A DNA stretch of 64,000 nucleotides from Grifola frondosa (taxonomy: Eukaryota > Basidiomycota > Agaricomycetes > Polyporales > Grifolaceae). The translations under genes and the position numbers were made by a program. The stretch covers positions 496,001-560,000 of the forward strand of contig LUGG01000005.1 in NCBI GenBank assembly GCA_001683735.1, in the 5' to 3' direction. Positions 35,184 to 46,119 of the stretch are shown here, in pieces. Positions within the stretch are counted from its first letter, which is position 1. Each line of letters opens with the position of its first letter. The notes below the pieces were generated by a model. That model was given only the letters and a program-made list of their open reading frames with translations. It had not been told where the DNA came from and ran no database searches.

Positions 35184-36810
35184 ATGTCAGATCCAACTTA
35201 TCCACTATTCCCTGTCTTTGCCTTTCTCGCCTTCATCCTTACTCTCGTCCCATTACCATGGCATCTCCAAGCGTGGAACTCTGCGACATGCTTCTATATG
35301 TTTTGGGCTTCAATAGCATCCCTTAACGAGTTCGTGAACTCCGTTGTTTGGGCTGGCAATGCCCTCAATCCTACGCCCATTTGGTGCGATATCTGTATGT
35401 GTTTCTCTTTTTGACTTGACCTCGATGATTGACACCCCGATGTATAAGCTACTAGAATTATGATCGGCGCCTCCGTAGGGATACCTGCGGCGTCACTATG
35501 TATCAATCGTCGACTTTATATCATCGCCTGCGTACAAACCGCTACTATCACAAGGCCGGAGGTACGGAGGATCGTCATTACCACTAATTTGTGAACTCAT
35601 TTGTTTCTCAGAAACTTCGTGCTGTTCTGATAGACAGTCTCATTTGTCTTTTGTTTCCTATCCTCGTAATAGCCCTTTGTAAGACAACATCGCATATCGA
35701 ACATTTCGCTAGCTAACGCTTTGTGCCAGCATATATAGTACAAGGCCATCGGTTCAATATCTTCGAGGACATCGGCTGCTTCCCCGCGATCTATAACACA
35801 TTGTTGGCATATTTCCTCGTGTACTGGTGGCCCCTCGTGCTGGGTCTGATATCCGCAGTTTATTGCAGTAAATATCATTATTGCACTCCAATGACCTGAA
35901 CTTATCCCTGTGCAGTCCTCTCTATTCGCTCGTTCCTCAAGCGCCGCGTTCAGTTCAACCAACTCCTCGCTTCCAAACAATCCTCCCTCACCATCGGGCG
36001 CTACTTCCGCCTCATGGCACTCGCGACGACCGAGCTCCTGCTTACCGTTCCAATATCCACCTACGCCATCTACCTGAACGCCACCGCACAGCCGGTCGGC
36101 CCCTGGCGCAGCTGGGCTGACACGCACTTCGCGTTCGCGCGCGTCGACCAGATCCCCGACCTCATCTGGCGCATGGACCACGACATCGTCGTCGCGCAGG
36201 AGCTGGGCCGCTGGCTAAGCCCTGTCTGCGGTCTCATATTCTTCGCGTACTTCGGGTTTGCGAGCGAAGCGCGGAGGCACTACCGGCTGGCATTCTGGGC
36301 TGTCGCGCGGCACTTTGGGCTGCAACCGGCTGCGTCCAAGAGGCCGCTCGCGGGCTCCTCCTTTGGGTGAGTGCACTTTGGTTATTCGTGTGTGGGATAG
36401 TATTTTGAGCCTCCGGCGCTATTGTAGAAGCTTTGATTCGTCGGCCAAGTCTCCGTCAGGCTGCCCGTTGCCTCCCTATGTCCCCCGGTTCCACCTCGTT
36501 ATGATTCCTCTGGCCGTCTGTGTCCGCCGTCAAAGAAGCAGACGAGAAGGGCGACCTCGACAGCACGCCGACCCTCGTCGGCGCGGACTACCACAAGAAC
36601 GGCGAGGAGCCCGTCTCTCCTAACGTCTCCAATATCTCTCCGACGGACTCGGCGTTCAGCAACGACTATTCAATAGCATACATCGACATCGAGATGACGT
36701 ATGGCGCGAGGATTCCATCGTTCGTTTCGCTGGAGGTGGATGGGTCCGTGTCGTCGGAGCCGCCTTCCCCCGTGATACATCATGATGGCGATCATGCTGG
36801 TCGCATCTGA
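35184..36810 (+). CDS. STE3-like pheromone receptor R5
   Basis: Start ATG 35184: MSDPTYPLFPVFAFLAFILT, PLPWHLQAWNSATCFYMFW, NSVVWAGNALNPTPIWCDI. Later exons give IMIGASVGIPAASLCINRRL, GHRFNIFEDIGCFPAIYNT, YWWPLVLGLISAVYC, GRYFRLMALATTELLLTVP, WADTHFAFARVDQIPDLIW and LIFFAYFGFASEARRHYRLA. All seven helices read cleanly. After an intron at about 36367 the tail is uncertain: SAKSPSGCPLPPYVPRF in one frame, YDSSGRL in the next, then VSAVKEADEKGDLDSTPTL to the stop at 36810. This implies one or two base losses near 36505-36525 or an unseen splice. The closest relatives in the window are R4 and R1; P3 is divergent from its 5' end. Confidence 0.9.
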
Positions 36811-37655
36811 CACGCTTCGTTCCGCATCTAAGAGCTTATTGTTGTATCGATTAGTTAATCGTCTCGGTGTTGAGTGTATACCCGCCTTTGATAAATCTAA
36901 TGTATTTGATTTCGTTCTACTCTCTTAACCAGTGGCAGGCGTCTGCCGCAGATCGGGTGCGAAGGGATTCGGAGATGAGCACTGAGTCCTCAAAGCCTGT
37001 GGATTGAATCTGTGTCATGACGACTCGAGTCCGCTATCTAAGGTGTCTCATTGACCTGGTACTGATCAGCGAACAATTTAAAGGAGACCCTATTTACTTA
37101 TGCATATGGTTATAGTCCCAGTTCAAGCGAGAATAGCTATGTTACATAGCGCTGTGCTCTGTTCGCGAATACAAAGAAAAAATGTGCCACACCACATACC
37201 ACGACCCGCCATCCTGTGGCCGTCTGGTCCTGAACAGGGACATTCTCAAAACACACCAGAGCTTCCCGAATATTCAGTCCTGAATCATTGCGAAAATACG
37301 AAATATAAGAAACGAAAAAGATGTCCTCTGTACTGTACTCCGATGTGCAAAGCGCTGCGTCACATCGCCAATAAGAACCATAAACTGCAACAAGTAGCAT
37401 GTGAATACTATTTGAACATGTCCTGCACGCTCAATGATAAGGCAAGTATAACAAGACGCGATAGGATATCCCGCAGACAACTATAAAGATCGCACATCAG
37501 CGTCGGAGTGCTCGTGAATCACATAAGATACGCACATTGTTGCATAATTAATGATAAGTTACTGAGCGATGGGAACGACTCGTCAAAACGATCCCTGTGG
37601 TCGTAATCAGCACGGTGCTTTCTCGTCACGAGGAATCAGAATGTCGCACGTACCG
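36811..37655. other. Intergenic, convergent 3' ends
   Basis: Between R5 and P4. No feature recognised. Confidence 0.35.
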
Positions 37656-37820
37656 CTACCCAATGATGCAGTAAATACCGGCGCGAGATATGGAGTCTTC
37701 GTTGACTAGAATCCCATCGTTGTCATCGATACGGGTGACGACTCTAGGCAGAGGGACGAGCTTGGAAACTCCGTCCACGAGCTCGGAGAATTCGTTGATG
37801 AGCTGAGAGAATTCGTCCAT
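37656..37820 (-). CDS. Pheromone precursor P4, unusual CIIG end
   Basis: 54-codon ORF from ATG 37820: MDEFSQLINEFSELVDGVSK, LVPLPRVVTRIDDNDG, NEDSISRAGIYCIIG, TAG. The MDxF start, acidic propeptide and terminal C-aliphatic-aliphatic-X fit a pheromone precursor. Gly at the X position is uncommon for these genes (Ala, Val, Ser more usual), so prenyl-transferase preference may differ. The start contains an imperfect internal repeat (EFSQL, EFSEL). Likely mature peptide is of the SRAGIYC or AGIYC type. It lies between R5 and R6. A CaaX box by chance in a short ORF is possible but unlikely given position and start. Confidence 0.75.
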   Translation of the reverse strand: MDEFSQLINEFSELVDGVSKLVPLPRVVTRIDDNDGILVNEDSISRAGIYCIIG

Positions 37821-39379
37821 GATGATGGAGATGCGGGGATTGTTGGAAATGGTTAGCGTCGATGCTGGAGTGTTCCGCGGCGTGAGCTAAGTGTAAGGGG
37901 TTAGCAAAATCACGACGATTATCCCAGCGATTTATCTAAATCCACAGACGCTATTGTGCTGTAAATTTGCAGCTGCGGAGCGAGCTGTACTGAATTCATA
38001 CTGAGCGTGGGCATCTGGTACAAAAGAGAAGGCGTCTGAAAATTTTCATTCGCAGCCAACTTGGCTAAACAATGTCACACTTTCCTTTTATGGCCGGTCC
38101 GGGCCTAAACGAGGTAACAGGTTACCAACCATGGAACGCTGTGTCACTACAATGATGTGTCTTCCTTGCAGCTCTGTGTAACGAGCAGAACACTTAGCGG
38201 CGGGCAGACACCAGACCAATTCAGAGCTCTGATAGGTTTGATCTGCCACACAGAGGACAATTGGCGTCGTGGTCACGGATGGCTCGTTAGTCTCGGTAGC
38301 TGAAATCATTTCTTACTTATCACTGATCTGTTTTGTGGACTGCGTTGCTACAATATTAATATAACCCTCCGCTCCCCACTTCTGCCAAAAAGTATGATTT
38401 TTTAAATCATATTCAAGTGAGATTAAGTACTCTTTTTGCGCTGAACAATGCCGCGAAGTAAGAACGCATTGTCGATCAAATCGATCGATTGTTTTTTGTT
38501 GGCCGCTTTTGGCTATCATCGAACCAAATTTGGTAACGGTGGCTGCGATGCATGGATGAGCAGGAGCACCCGTAGACTTCGGCTGATTAATAGCATTTTC
38601 AGGATGGATATGTAATTAGTCTCATAATCATTCAGTTTTATTTGGAGTATATGAGTAGCAGAACGCACACAATGGACACATCTTTCGGTGATAGAGGATT
38701 CCTGGTAGTGATGTCGCAACTTGACATAAATAAATCTACTGCTGAGTGAACACGAAATGTGACGTGTATTTTAGAGAATACGAGGAGGTAGCAGATTGCT
38801 TCTGACATGAGAAGAAACTCGATCCGACGCGGCGAAGAGCTCTGCTTAGATTCATCATTTCCCCAGCATCATGGTGTGCTCCGCCCACAGTTGAGCTTGA
38901 TGAACTAATAAAGGTGAGAAAGTAGCCCAAACTATGTGGCTATATCGCACGATAATAGCACTCACTGCCCTCCGCAACCACGGTAGTATCAGAATGGCCG
39001 GTCGTACAGATGCTCGCCTGTGTTGGCATCACGAGCAAGGGTAGGTTTCTATTTCAAAGAAGCTAAGACTCTCAATAAGAGCTTCAACTGTGAAACGCGA
39101 GTTATATTTAAAGGGCATATGCAATTCATGACGACGAGAAGACAAATAACAAACTTCCGTTGAGGCATGAGCAACGTGCCGCAAGCGTCAGATCCCACGT
39201 GGCGACAAAAGACATTGCCAAATAGGGAACGTCCTGTTTCATTGTCCCTGCAAGTCGCGAATAGAGAACAGTGCTTGTTTACTCCTTTTGTTTCTATCCG
39301 AGAGCCCTTCAAATGCTCGGGCAATTGCAATCATGCTACGCTAGGTTGTTGGCCTTTGCGCTTCTACAACCCGCTCTAG
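37821..39379. other. Intergenic upstream of P4 and R6
   Basis: 1.6 kb between the divergent starts of P4 and R6. It was inspected for further CaaX ORFs and none ends in Cys-a-a-X. No gene supported. Confidence 0.35.
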
Positions 39380-41000
39380 ATGTATTACCCTGCTCTCCCA
39401 GCCGGTGCGTTCATCGCAGCTGTGTTCGTCCTCATTCCGATACCTGCCCACTGGCGAGCCCGGAATGTGGCGACACTGTCTATCATTGTATGGCTGTTCG
39501 TTATGGACGTCATCTATGGGGTGAACGCTATCGTCTGGGATGACAGCGTAGAGATCCACATGCTCGTCTGGTGCGACATCAGTGCGTTCCGAACCTCATT
39601 TCTAACAAGGAGTCTTTCACTAACGTTATTCACAGCGACAAAAATTACCATAGGCGCTTCCACTGCTCTCCCTGCAGCTGTGATGTGCGTTTGCAAGCAT
39701 CTCGAGCTGGTTGCATCTGGTCGGGTTGTGCGCCTTACCAGTGACGACAAACGTCGTCGGATGATATTTGAGTTGATTATGTGCTACGGCATACCCGCAT
39801 GTTTATGGCCTTGCGTAAGTTTCTCCAGTTGCTCTTAGTCACTGTGGTCTAATTCCCTCAACGCAGACTACGTTGTCCAAGGCCATCGATTCGACATCAT
39901 CCAATTCTTTGGTTGTCAACCGGCGACCTACTATTCTATCCCTGCGGTATTCATTGTATGGTTCCCGCCTCTTTTATTCTCTGTCATAGCAAGCTTCTAT
40001 GCTGGTGAGCTCTAAAAAGACTCAATGCGAATGCAGACTGACACGATGAAAATGCAGCATTTGCCCTCTATCACTTCTTTAGACAGCGCTTTATATTTTC
40101 GATGCGCCTACAGAGCTCCAACTCTGCGCTCAGCACCAGCCGATACCTCCGACTCATCGCCATGTCAATCACCGAGATCATATGGCAGACCGCGCTCACG
40201 GCCCTGGTGATGTACGACAACATCTCGCCAGGCTTACGCCCGTGGACGAACTGGGCGGACGTGCACTCTAACTTCTCGCGTGTCGGACAGTTCTTCATAT
40301 TGGAGTTCATGCCGTCGTACCAGCGACAATTCTTCCTCTTCTTCTGGGTCATGCCGATCTCGTCCTTCATATTCTTTATTTTTTTCGGCTTCGGGGAGGA
40401 GACCATGAAGGATTACAGAATCCCTGTGAATTGGATTCGCCGTCGAGTTTTTCGACAGAACATCACGAAAGATTCGTCTTTCGGAAGTATGTCATTGCGG
40501 TATGTGTTCGAGATTACGCTGGAGACAGAAAAACTGATAGTCGACATCTTCCTAGTCCTATGCGCGCTGCCATCTCGAGTACGAGGTCAACCATTATCAT
40601 ATCATCAGACTTTGAGGACGATCAAATTCTTCCTCCCTACGGCTCGCCTATCAAAGCGAGAGCGATCCTGATTCCTCAGGAGAAGGACGCTTTCGGTGGG
40701 GTTGCGAAAACCGTGGAGATCTCTCTTGATGAGCATGATATCCTGTCCACCATTCCTTCCTCCCCGTCCACCACTATCTCGTCTTCTTCAGAGTCCGTGC
40801 ATCGTATCGTGATCTCAGATCCATTCCCAGCTTCTCGACCACCGTCTCCCCACGCCGTCATGGTCCTATCCACACCCTGCCCTGAATATCGCGGGCCATT
40901 CAGCATCCCAACAGTTTTCCCTACTCCATCTGACACTACACATCGGGATGGCCTCCAAGTGACGGTCTACACTCAAACTGAGGTTTCTAACATGGTTTGA
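39380..41000 (+). CDS. STE3-like pheromone receptor R6
   Basis: Start ATG 39380: MYYPALPAGAFIAAVFVLIP, PAHWRARNVATLSIIVWLF, NAIVWDDSVEIHMLVWCDI. Next come TKITIGASTALPAAVMCVC, KHLELVASGRVVRLTSDDKR, GHRFDIIQFFGCQPATYYS, FIVWFPPLLFSVIASFYA, TSRYLRLIAMSITEIIWQ, TNWADVHSNFSRVGQFF and ISSFIFFIFFGFGEETMKDY. After an intron starting at GTATGTCATT (40487) the tail frame (ISSDFEDDQILPPYGSP, KTVEISLDEHDILSTIPS) runs to TGA at 41000. No break in the helices; exact exon borders in the tail are uncertain. Close to R3 by the CVCKHLE and RYLRLIAMS blocks. P4 lies divergently upstream. Confidence 0.92.
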
Positions 41001-41963
41001 TCACTCCAAAACGCCTGACTGATCTCGCTTTCAGCATCATATATATTTCGAACTTGTATAATCTGTATCGTGTACAACCTCGCACTTCCCTATAGTCCAC
41101 TACGTCATCCTCTTGTATTCCTATTATCAGATCCCGTTCCTGGCCGTGCCGGTTATTGATATTCTCGCTCAGTTGAGTTCCTAGATTTTCACTCGTCCGT
41201 TCCGTCTTGCATCATCTCAATAGCGTCTTTGTACTTTACCAAGTGGTCTGTCGTTTTACTACTCCAATGGTTGCTCTTGTCCTGATAAGAAGAGCGGCAT
41301 TAGGAATCCATCGTTGCCGTATTATTCGCACATCTAGGTCCTCGCTTTACCGTGCGAGGGCCTCACCCACGTCACAAAAGATATGTGTTTCTGTTCCTCA
41401 TGAACCGGTGTCTAATCTCCGACAAGAAGTCAACTTCTACGCAGTTGGGAGTTATTCTCCATAGGTCGGCAGCCAAATGAGGACCGCGTCAACGAGGCCT
41501 TGGTTCTTAGTTCCCTGAAATAGTCTTTCGTGTCCTTATTCCGCGGCAAGCCTTCAGACTCTTATGTCTGAATGCGGCTGCCGCGAGGCGATACATTTGA
41601 CCTCAGTTTCAATGTTCGCAACCAGATCTGTCAACGGAGAAGCGGTGAATGCCGTCCAGTTATTCGAGCGCAAGGCGCGATGAACATGCTGGATCCTGCT
41701 GTTTTGTCCGCAGCCGTATCCGACTTGTCCCTCACGTCTTTCTGCTTGTTCCCAGCTTGCTTACTGCCAGTCCCACTTTTCATTCGATATACGCTAGCAC
41801 ATCCAGTGATGTAAGCATTATACACTTCGGCGACTCTGAGATTTTGAACGCTGACTGCGTTAGCAGAATACATTTTGTATTTTCTCTAGTTTTCGTTACT
41901 ATTCTTTAGACACTCATTTATTCTCCCAGTTTCTAGGATTGCCTCAAACAGCCAACGTTGAAG
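41001..41963. other. Intergenic
   Basis: 3' region of R6 and upstream region of the HET-domain gene. No other gene supported. Confidence 0.35.
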
Positions 41964-43814
41964 ATGCGCCTTCTACATGTAGACACGATGGAGTTCCACG
42001 AGTTCCCTGATACTAGGACAACACCGCCGTACGCAATATTATCCCACGTCTGGCGCCAGGAGGAAGTCCTATTCCACCACATGAGCAAGCGTAGCGAGGC
42101 GCAGAAGATGCGTGGGTTCGAGAAAATCCGGAAGTGCTGCGAGGTAGCAGCGAAGGCTGGTTACGACTTGGTCTGGATCGACACCTGCTGCATCGACAAG
42201 ACCAGCAGCTCGGAGCTGTCAGAGGCGATCAACTCCATGTTTGCGTGGTACAGGAACGCTGACCTATGTTATGCGTATCTCGATGATGTGTCGTACAACA
42301 ACGGCTCGGTTGGACTGGACTTTTCGCGCTCCAAGTGGTTTTCGCGAGGATGGACGCTGCAGGAGCTGATCGCACCTAAGAAGGTGCTTTTTCTCTCGGC
42401 GGATTGGAGACACATGGGGATGCGAACAGATTTGGCAGACTATATCTCGGACATCACTCATGTTGATTGTAACATGTTGACGGGTTTACCTGTGGCACCG
42501 CTCAGCGCAGCCCAACGCTTATCCTGGGCGGCACGTCGGGAAACGACGAGAGAGGAAGACAGGGCGTATTCGCTATTGGGGTTGTTTGGAATCAACATGC
42601 CCACCATATACGGGGAAGCGAAACAAGCCTTCGTCCGGCTCCAGCTCGAAATGATAACCCGCCGCATAGACCACAGCATATTCATGTGGGACCCCAGTAT
42701 CCTCGAACCCGTCTCCCCGCACGCAGCCGAAGAATCCGAACGCTACGATCTTCTGGCAGATGACCCCTCGAGTTTCGCTCACTGTAGCTCTATTGTCACG
42801 ATACCATATGAGACATTTATCCGAGAGTTGACCATTGCGAATCCAACACCGCAGTATTCTGTGACGAATTACGGCATCAGCATTCAGCTGCCGATCCGAC
42901 CTCACGAAGAATTTCCTGGACATTACCTGGCTGCTCTCGCTTGCATGCGCAACGTCACAGGCGATAATCCAGAGAGGTGCTGCCTTTTACTGGAGAGGAT
43001 AGCAGGCACACCTAACGGATTCCGGAGAATCGACGCCGGATTCTTGCCATATAATGATACCTCCGGATTCTTTGCATCGAACTTGTATCTCCTGTATGCT
43101 CGCCCCTCGGCAGAGACAATGGAGATGCGGAGCAACATTCCTGAAAATGTCTTCGTCATTGACGCCAAGTGTCTTCGGGATGAAGGTTTTACTGTTGAAG
43201 AAATTGTCCCTCGAGGAATGTGGGAGATACAGTCTGAGGGCATGCTCCACTTGACAATAGACCCGCAGAATCAATGGCGTTGCTGCGGTGTTGCGCTGAT
43301 CCGAGACGAAGCGACGGGACAGAGAGTGGCGATGGTTCTAGGAGCGTTTCGTGGCACGACGCGCCCAGGCTGGTTCAATCTAATGATACATTTACTGGTT
43401 GAAGATGACAGTGAGGTTTGGTCAACTCGACCGAGCGATCATTCTGGCCATCATAAGACGGCTCGCGACATCTGGCAAAGATATCGCCTGTCGAGAGAAC
43501 CATGCGGCAGGTTTCATACGACACTCTCCCACCTCTTTCAGCTTTCAAAGTCCTATAGGAGCGGGTTCATTCATTTGACCATCGATATACCGCCTTTGAC
43601 CGGCGCATCGCGGTCTATAATCGTAGCACTTCGTGTTGAACCAACACCGAACAGATCGTTGGTGGAGATGGAGAGTTTTACGCGTTCCATATTGCGAGAA
43701 CTGCTACGCAATAACCCGGTAATGAGACGACGTCTGCAATCCGAGGACGAATTCGAATGGAACCTGAAGGACAGACAAGCCTTCAAATGCACTTCTCAGC
43801 ATGAACAACGATGA
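41964..43814 (+). CDS. HET-domain (heterokaryon incompatibility) protein
   Basis: Single uninterrupted ORF of 616 codons, ATG 41964. It opens MRLLHVDTMEFHEFPD and shows the HET-domain landmarks in order: PPYAILSHVWRQEEVLF (YAxLSHxW), FEKIRKCCEVAAKAGYDLVW, IDTCCIDKTSSSELSEAIN, MFAWYRNADLCYAYLDDV, WFSRGWTLQELIAPKKVLF (the GWTLQEL signature), and LSWAARRETTREEDRAYSLL with LFGINMPTIYGE. About 380 residues without a recognised domain follow. HET proteins trigger death when genetically different hyphae fuse; many Agaricomycete HET genes have unknown roles. Lack of introns contrasts with the neighbours but is common in this family. No break seen. Confidence 0.92.
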   Translation: MRLLHVDTMEFHEFPDTRTTPPYAILSHVWRQEEVLFHHMSKRSEAQKMRGFEKIRKCCEVAAKAGYDLVWIDTCCIDKTSSSELSEAINSMFAWYRNADLCYAYLDDVSYNNGSVGLDFSRSKWFSRGWTLQELIAPKKVLFLSADWRHMGMRTDLADYISDITHVDCNMLTGLPVAPLSAAQRLSWAARRETTREEDRAYSLLGLFGINMPTIYGEAKQAFVRLQLEMITRRIDHSIFMWDPSILEPVSPHAAEESERYDLLADDPSSFAHCSSIVTIPYETFIRELTIANPTPQYSVTNYGISIQLPIRPHEEFPGHYLAALACMRNVTGDNPERCCLLLERIAGTPNGFRRIDAGFLPYNDTSGFFASNLYLLYARPSAETMEMRSNIPENVFVIDAKCLRDEGFTVEEIVPRGMWEIQSEGMLHLTIDPQNQWRCCGVALIRDEATGQRVAMVLGAFRGTTRPGWFNLMIHLLVEDDSEVWSTRPSDHSGHHKTARDIWQRYRLSREPCGRFHTTLSHLFQLSKSYRSGFIHLTIDIPPLTGASRSIIVALRVEPTPNRSLVEMESFTRSILRELLRNNPVMRRRLQSEDEFEWNLKDRQAFKCTSQHEQR

Positions 43815-44664
43815 GCAGAACTTGCCCACAGCCGCGTTGCTCGACGAGTATAAAGGAAAAGAGAGAGATTTACTCGCATGTTGGGGAGCTACAATACGTC
43901 TGATGAGGGAAGATTCGGAAATTGCGCAAGTCTGTCCTCACCTCAACTTTTCCCCCACGTGTACTCACAGAATATTTAGGCAGGAGCTCGGGAGAAGCAA
44001 CAGTGCGCTTCTGATGACCAAGTGCAGCAACTGATACACAAAGCAGACGGTGATGCTGGAGACGTCGTTGTCGTCCGTCGCCCGCATATAGGGATGCAAC
44101 TGCTTGATCTGTGGCGTTTGTGCGGATTTTGCCTCCTGCGCATGTTGTTGTCTTGGTGGGCTGGGGGTATAGTATAGGCATCTCATTGGTCATTGCTTTG
44201 CACCTCTTGGTCGCGTTCTCCTATTCGATGTGTTTAACCTTTGTGGTTAGATAATATGGCGAGATGTAGGTGATACACCAGATGACTGCAGCAACCGTCA
44301 GATGAGAATGAGATGGAGTGAGGTTGGGGAAGGTATGGAGATAGCACCATAGTGAAGTCTGAACAGAACCAGAACGGGGACTGTCACCAACGCTGTCCGG
44401 CACAATATTCGAAGACAGGCGACACCCAGGTGCCAACATTACAGAGAGATGCGTGCTCACTGGGTGATATTAGTTTCGAATCACCGCAACGGCGGGACTA
44501 TGCATGCCGTGTTGTATCATTGCCCACGGAAACTTGTGCAACAGACGTATATATATTTTTAACTTATCTGAATACTGAGCATGCTATAATATCAGATCCA
44601 GTTGACATTCACTGAATAACTGTACCTTTGTGACAATTGGCCGCAGACAGGTGAACATAAGCTG
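43815..44664. other. Intergenic, convergent 3' ends
   Basis: Between the HET gene and the Arg/Gly-rich gene. No feature recognised. Confidence 0.35.
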
Positions 44665-45540
44665 CTAGCCAAGTAGGTCGTCCAAAAAGTCCTGCATGCC
44701 CTCTTTCTCGGTAATCTCCTGCTTCGGCTGCTCTGTGGGAGGGGAGGAGCTTCTACATAACGTTTGGCTAATGAAAGTTTGATTCCACGCCCCAAAATCC
44801 AACGTTAACATTTGCTGACCTTGCATCTTTCCCCGACCGACGCCTCGCGTGGCAGATTTTCCGCGCTGCCTCGCGGTCTGAGCACGGAAACGTGCTTTCA
44901 GATCTGCAAATATATGGATATATCCAAAACGCAACCAAGCACGAACAGTGATTGACTCACCCCACGTCGCCTCAGCCGCAGCCTTCTCGCGACTCATTTC
45001 CTCGAGGCCGGGATCCCATTCGATCTGCTGTACACGGCCCTTTTTTGACTGAACAGAACTTTGAGGTCGTGCGGATATATGTGCAAGACTAGTGTCGATA
45101 TCTTCGTCCTCATCAGGCGGGGGTGGTGCGGACGACGGCCCTGGGGATAGTCGTTGTCGCTCCAGAAACGCCGACAAATCGACCTCGGGCTCGACAATCT
45201 CCTCGCCTACCAGCACTAATGTCATATCTAAAAGGATTTATAACAATTATATAACACACCTTCGGAGTCAAGCTCAGGTTCAGGCTCGGCATAACGATCC
45301 ACATTCGACGCCAGCGCCCTCCGTGCGAACTTACGCTCCAGCTCCCGTTGCGCCTCTTCCTCTAGCTCGATTGTCTCTTCGTCTTCGAGGACCATGCGCT
45401 GCCCCCATTCCGCAGGTCGTCCGCGGCCTCGACCACGGCCTCGCGCTCGCAAATATTTGCCGAGTCCCCCGCGACTTGCCTCTTCCTCGTGCTCTGGTTG
45501 ATGTTGAAGGCGCGTCAGGTATTGTACTGGATTCTGCCAT
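44665..45540 (-). CDS. Arg/Gly-rich, acidic C-terminal protein of unknown function
   Basis: Proposed start ATG 45540: MAESSTIPDAPSTSTRARGR. The frame then shifts at a five-C run (plus 45466-45470) into LGKYLRARGRGRGRGRPAEW, MVLEDEETIELEEEAQREL, FARRALASNVDRYAEPEPEL. An alternative start in the second frame (MLIAICLPQWQ, 45566) avoids the shift but looks less natural. After a short intron near 45260-45228 comes GEEIVEPEVDLSAFLERQR, then SPGPSSAPPPPDEDEDIDTS and WDPGLEEMSREKAAAEATW. After a second intron near 44960 comes DLKARFRAQTARQRGKSA, ending EGMQDFLDDLLG. RG-rich start and helical charged middle suggest a nucleic-acid-associated protein. Family not recognised. Confidence 0.6.
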
Positions 45541-45578
45541 TGTGGCAAGCAAATAGCTATCAGCAAAGGGTGTAAAAG

Positions 45579-45725
45579 CTGTACTCTAGTTAGACTCAGC
45601 CGTAGTGATAGAACGACTGAGATTGCACCTGTACTCTAGTTAGACTACAGTGTATATGAGCTTGGGTAACGCATACGGGTGGAGAAACGCGAACTCACCT
45701 CAGCCGTAGTGATAGAACGACTGAG
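45579..45725. repeat. Short direct repeats upstream of the Arg/Gly-rich gene
   Basis: CAGCCGTAGTGATAGAACGA plus CTGAG occurs at 45598-45622 and again at 45701-45725. CTGTACTCTAGTTAGACT occurs at about 45579 and 45629. Two interleaved direct repeats within 150 bp of promoter sequence; function unknown. Confidence 0.65.
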
Positions 45726-45809
45726 GAGAGTGGGAGAAGGAAACGAGCCAATAGCAATGGTGTGACCGATCACGTGTGTGACCGTAACGGAGCGATGGAA
45801 TCTAACAAA

Positions 45810-46084
45810 CACTGGGTGAGATTTTCAATATTATATGCTAAATATTGTAAACAAATTGTAAAGGTAGTTCAAATATGTTTATCATAACCTTGTGTAAATA
45901 ATTGTAAAGATATTAAAAACATATTGTAATGTTTTCAATGTTTATCCAATAGGATCACAGCTTTACAGTATCTTCAAATATCTTTTTCAATATTATGTCA
46001 TTAAATATTATAAATGATATTTGAACTATCTTTATCATATTTTTACAATATTCTCGTCGAAAATATTAAAAATCCCACCCAGTG
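45810..46084. mobile_element. 275-bp MITE with CACTG ends, copy 2
   Basis: Starts CACTGGGTGAGATTTTCAAT and ends AATCCCACCCAGTG. Flanking 3-bp direct repeats AAA (45807-45809 and 46085-46087). The interior matches the element at 12431-12707 with only scattered differences, so the two are recent copies of one non-autonomous CACTA-like family. Inserted between the Arg/Gly-rich and CsbD-like genes. Confidence 0.85.
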
Positions 46085-46119
46085 AAAGGGTTGTGCTTGA
46101 GAAACACGATCGCGGACAT

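Noticed and set aside
37640..37660. Possible intron before the stop in P4, as in P1
   Set aside because: The sequence after CIIG is an immediate TAG, and the GTAGCG that overlaps it is a poor donor without a matching in-frame acceptor.
38736..38930. Short minus-strand ORF with MDxF-free start near R6, considered as a ninth pheromone gene
   Set aside because: No frame ends in Cys-aliphatic-aliphatic-X and there is no precursor-like start.
43801..44034. 77-codon ORF overlapping the end of the HET gene
   Set aside because: Out-of-frame shadow of the HET gene with no start context or motif.
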